From the NCBI GenBank assembly GCA_945859605.1, contig OX243817.1:22488145-22552144 (forward strand): a DNA stretch of 64,000 bases. Direction: 5' to 3'. Both the position numbers and the translations under genes were made by a program. Under the pieces are notes generated by a model. It did no database searches. It was not told the DNA's origin and saw nothing but the letters and a program-made list of their open reading frames with translations. Source of the stretch: Lumbricus rubellus. Taxonomy: Eukaryota; Annelida; Clitellata; Crassiclitellata; Lumbricidae. This document shows, piece by piece, positions 1 to 64,000 of the stretch. Numbering within the stretch: the first letter of the stretch is position 1; each line of letters opens with the position of its first letter.

Positions 1-63449
<63,449 letters not shown>

Positions 63450-64000
63450 GTATGTCATCTCATCCGCATACTTATTTTTACCGTCTAATATGGCATCATC
63501 CGCATACTTATTTTTCTGTCTAATAATTATGGCCTTACATTTAAAGATAGGTTTTAACCTTTTACCAAGTGAGGATATAATAGGATCTCCTATACCATTT
63601 GCCACACTTTTATCGGTAACATTGGGTTAATAGGATTTTATTTTTAGCACACTTTTCCCACTGTGCTAGGGTATCGTGTTGGGAAAGCTTAAATGTGAAT
63701 TTGAGGCATAGTTAGATTTAATCCATACTGGATTCACGCTCTAGCTTAATGGTAAAGCTTGAATAATTAACAGTTCTGCATATATTAACCATCTGGTTCC
63801 ATGTGGGCATTTTATGAGTTTTTAGATGTATTTGTGGGTTTGCCGCTAGTGTCTCTTCTAGTTTACTGTGCATGAATTTGCTAGCTTATGTAATCATTGT
63901 TCTTAATGACGCTTAACATCTTATTGGTTAGCCTCTGATTAGCATATATGTATATCTTCGTTTAGTTTTGCTCTATTAATGGTGCTACTTAAATGTTCAA
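63450..64000. other. Intron 35 (continues off-window)
   Basis: AT-rich. An inexact duplication, catccgcatacttatttttc-like, at 63463-63482 and 63497-63516. No exon recognised. Confidence 0.65.

Overview
This 64 kb window is animal genomic DNA. Almost all of it is the interior of one giant plus-strand muscle gene of the obscurin/UNC-89 family. I trace 35 exons, about 26 kb of coding sequence or roughly 8,700 residues. The gene enters at the left edge already open and leaves at the right edge inside an intron, so neither its start nor its stop is present. The family call rests on one combination in a single reading path: Ig domains, SH3, a RhoGEF (DH) domain, PH, more Ig domains, then fibronectin III (FN3). 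I see no second protein-coding gene.

The organism looks like a bilaterian invertebrate. Introns are AT-rich and full of short LINE and SINE pieces. In the nematode and fly homologues the SH3-DH-PH cassette is at the N terminus. Here at least 13 Ig domains and thousands of linker residues come before it, as in vertebrate obscurin. I therefore lean towards a deuterostome or lophotrochozoan, but the species cannot be named from the sequence.

Layout. 1-2312: lysine/glutamate-rich linker, one FN3, and the first half of an Ig. 3593-41097: nine exons, most with the same plan: the C-terminal half of one Ig, a long charged repetitive linker, then the N-terminal half of the next Ig. All nine have phase-1 introns at both ends, and the boundary falls between Ig strands B and C. 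The linkers hold several unrelated repeat systems: 21 units of 52 residues, four units of about 300 residues, eight units of 99-172 residues with literal PEVK hexads, and a 14-residue PEVK-like repeat with an 81-residue higher-order period. Most also carry a Ser/Glu-rich acidic tract. 41729-45901: smaller Ig exons. 46161-48098: two tandem SH3 domains. 47990-51732: DH. 52330-53560: PH. 54297-61911: five more Ig domains. 62537-63449: an FN3, which in this family usually leads into a kinase beyond the window.

The product is expected to be a giant sarcomeric scaffold: Ig/FN3 modules for docking, charged linkers as extensible or spacer segments, and SH3-DH-PH for Rho-family signalling at the M-band or Z-disc.

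The introns carry 3' ends of L2/CR1-like LINEs, at least six tRNA-derived SINEs that share the LINE 3' hairpin, an RTE-like LINE end, a hAT-like MITE with an 8-bp target duplication, three tiny TTAA-ended palindromic elements, and many microsatellites.
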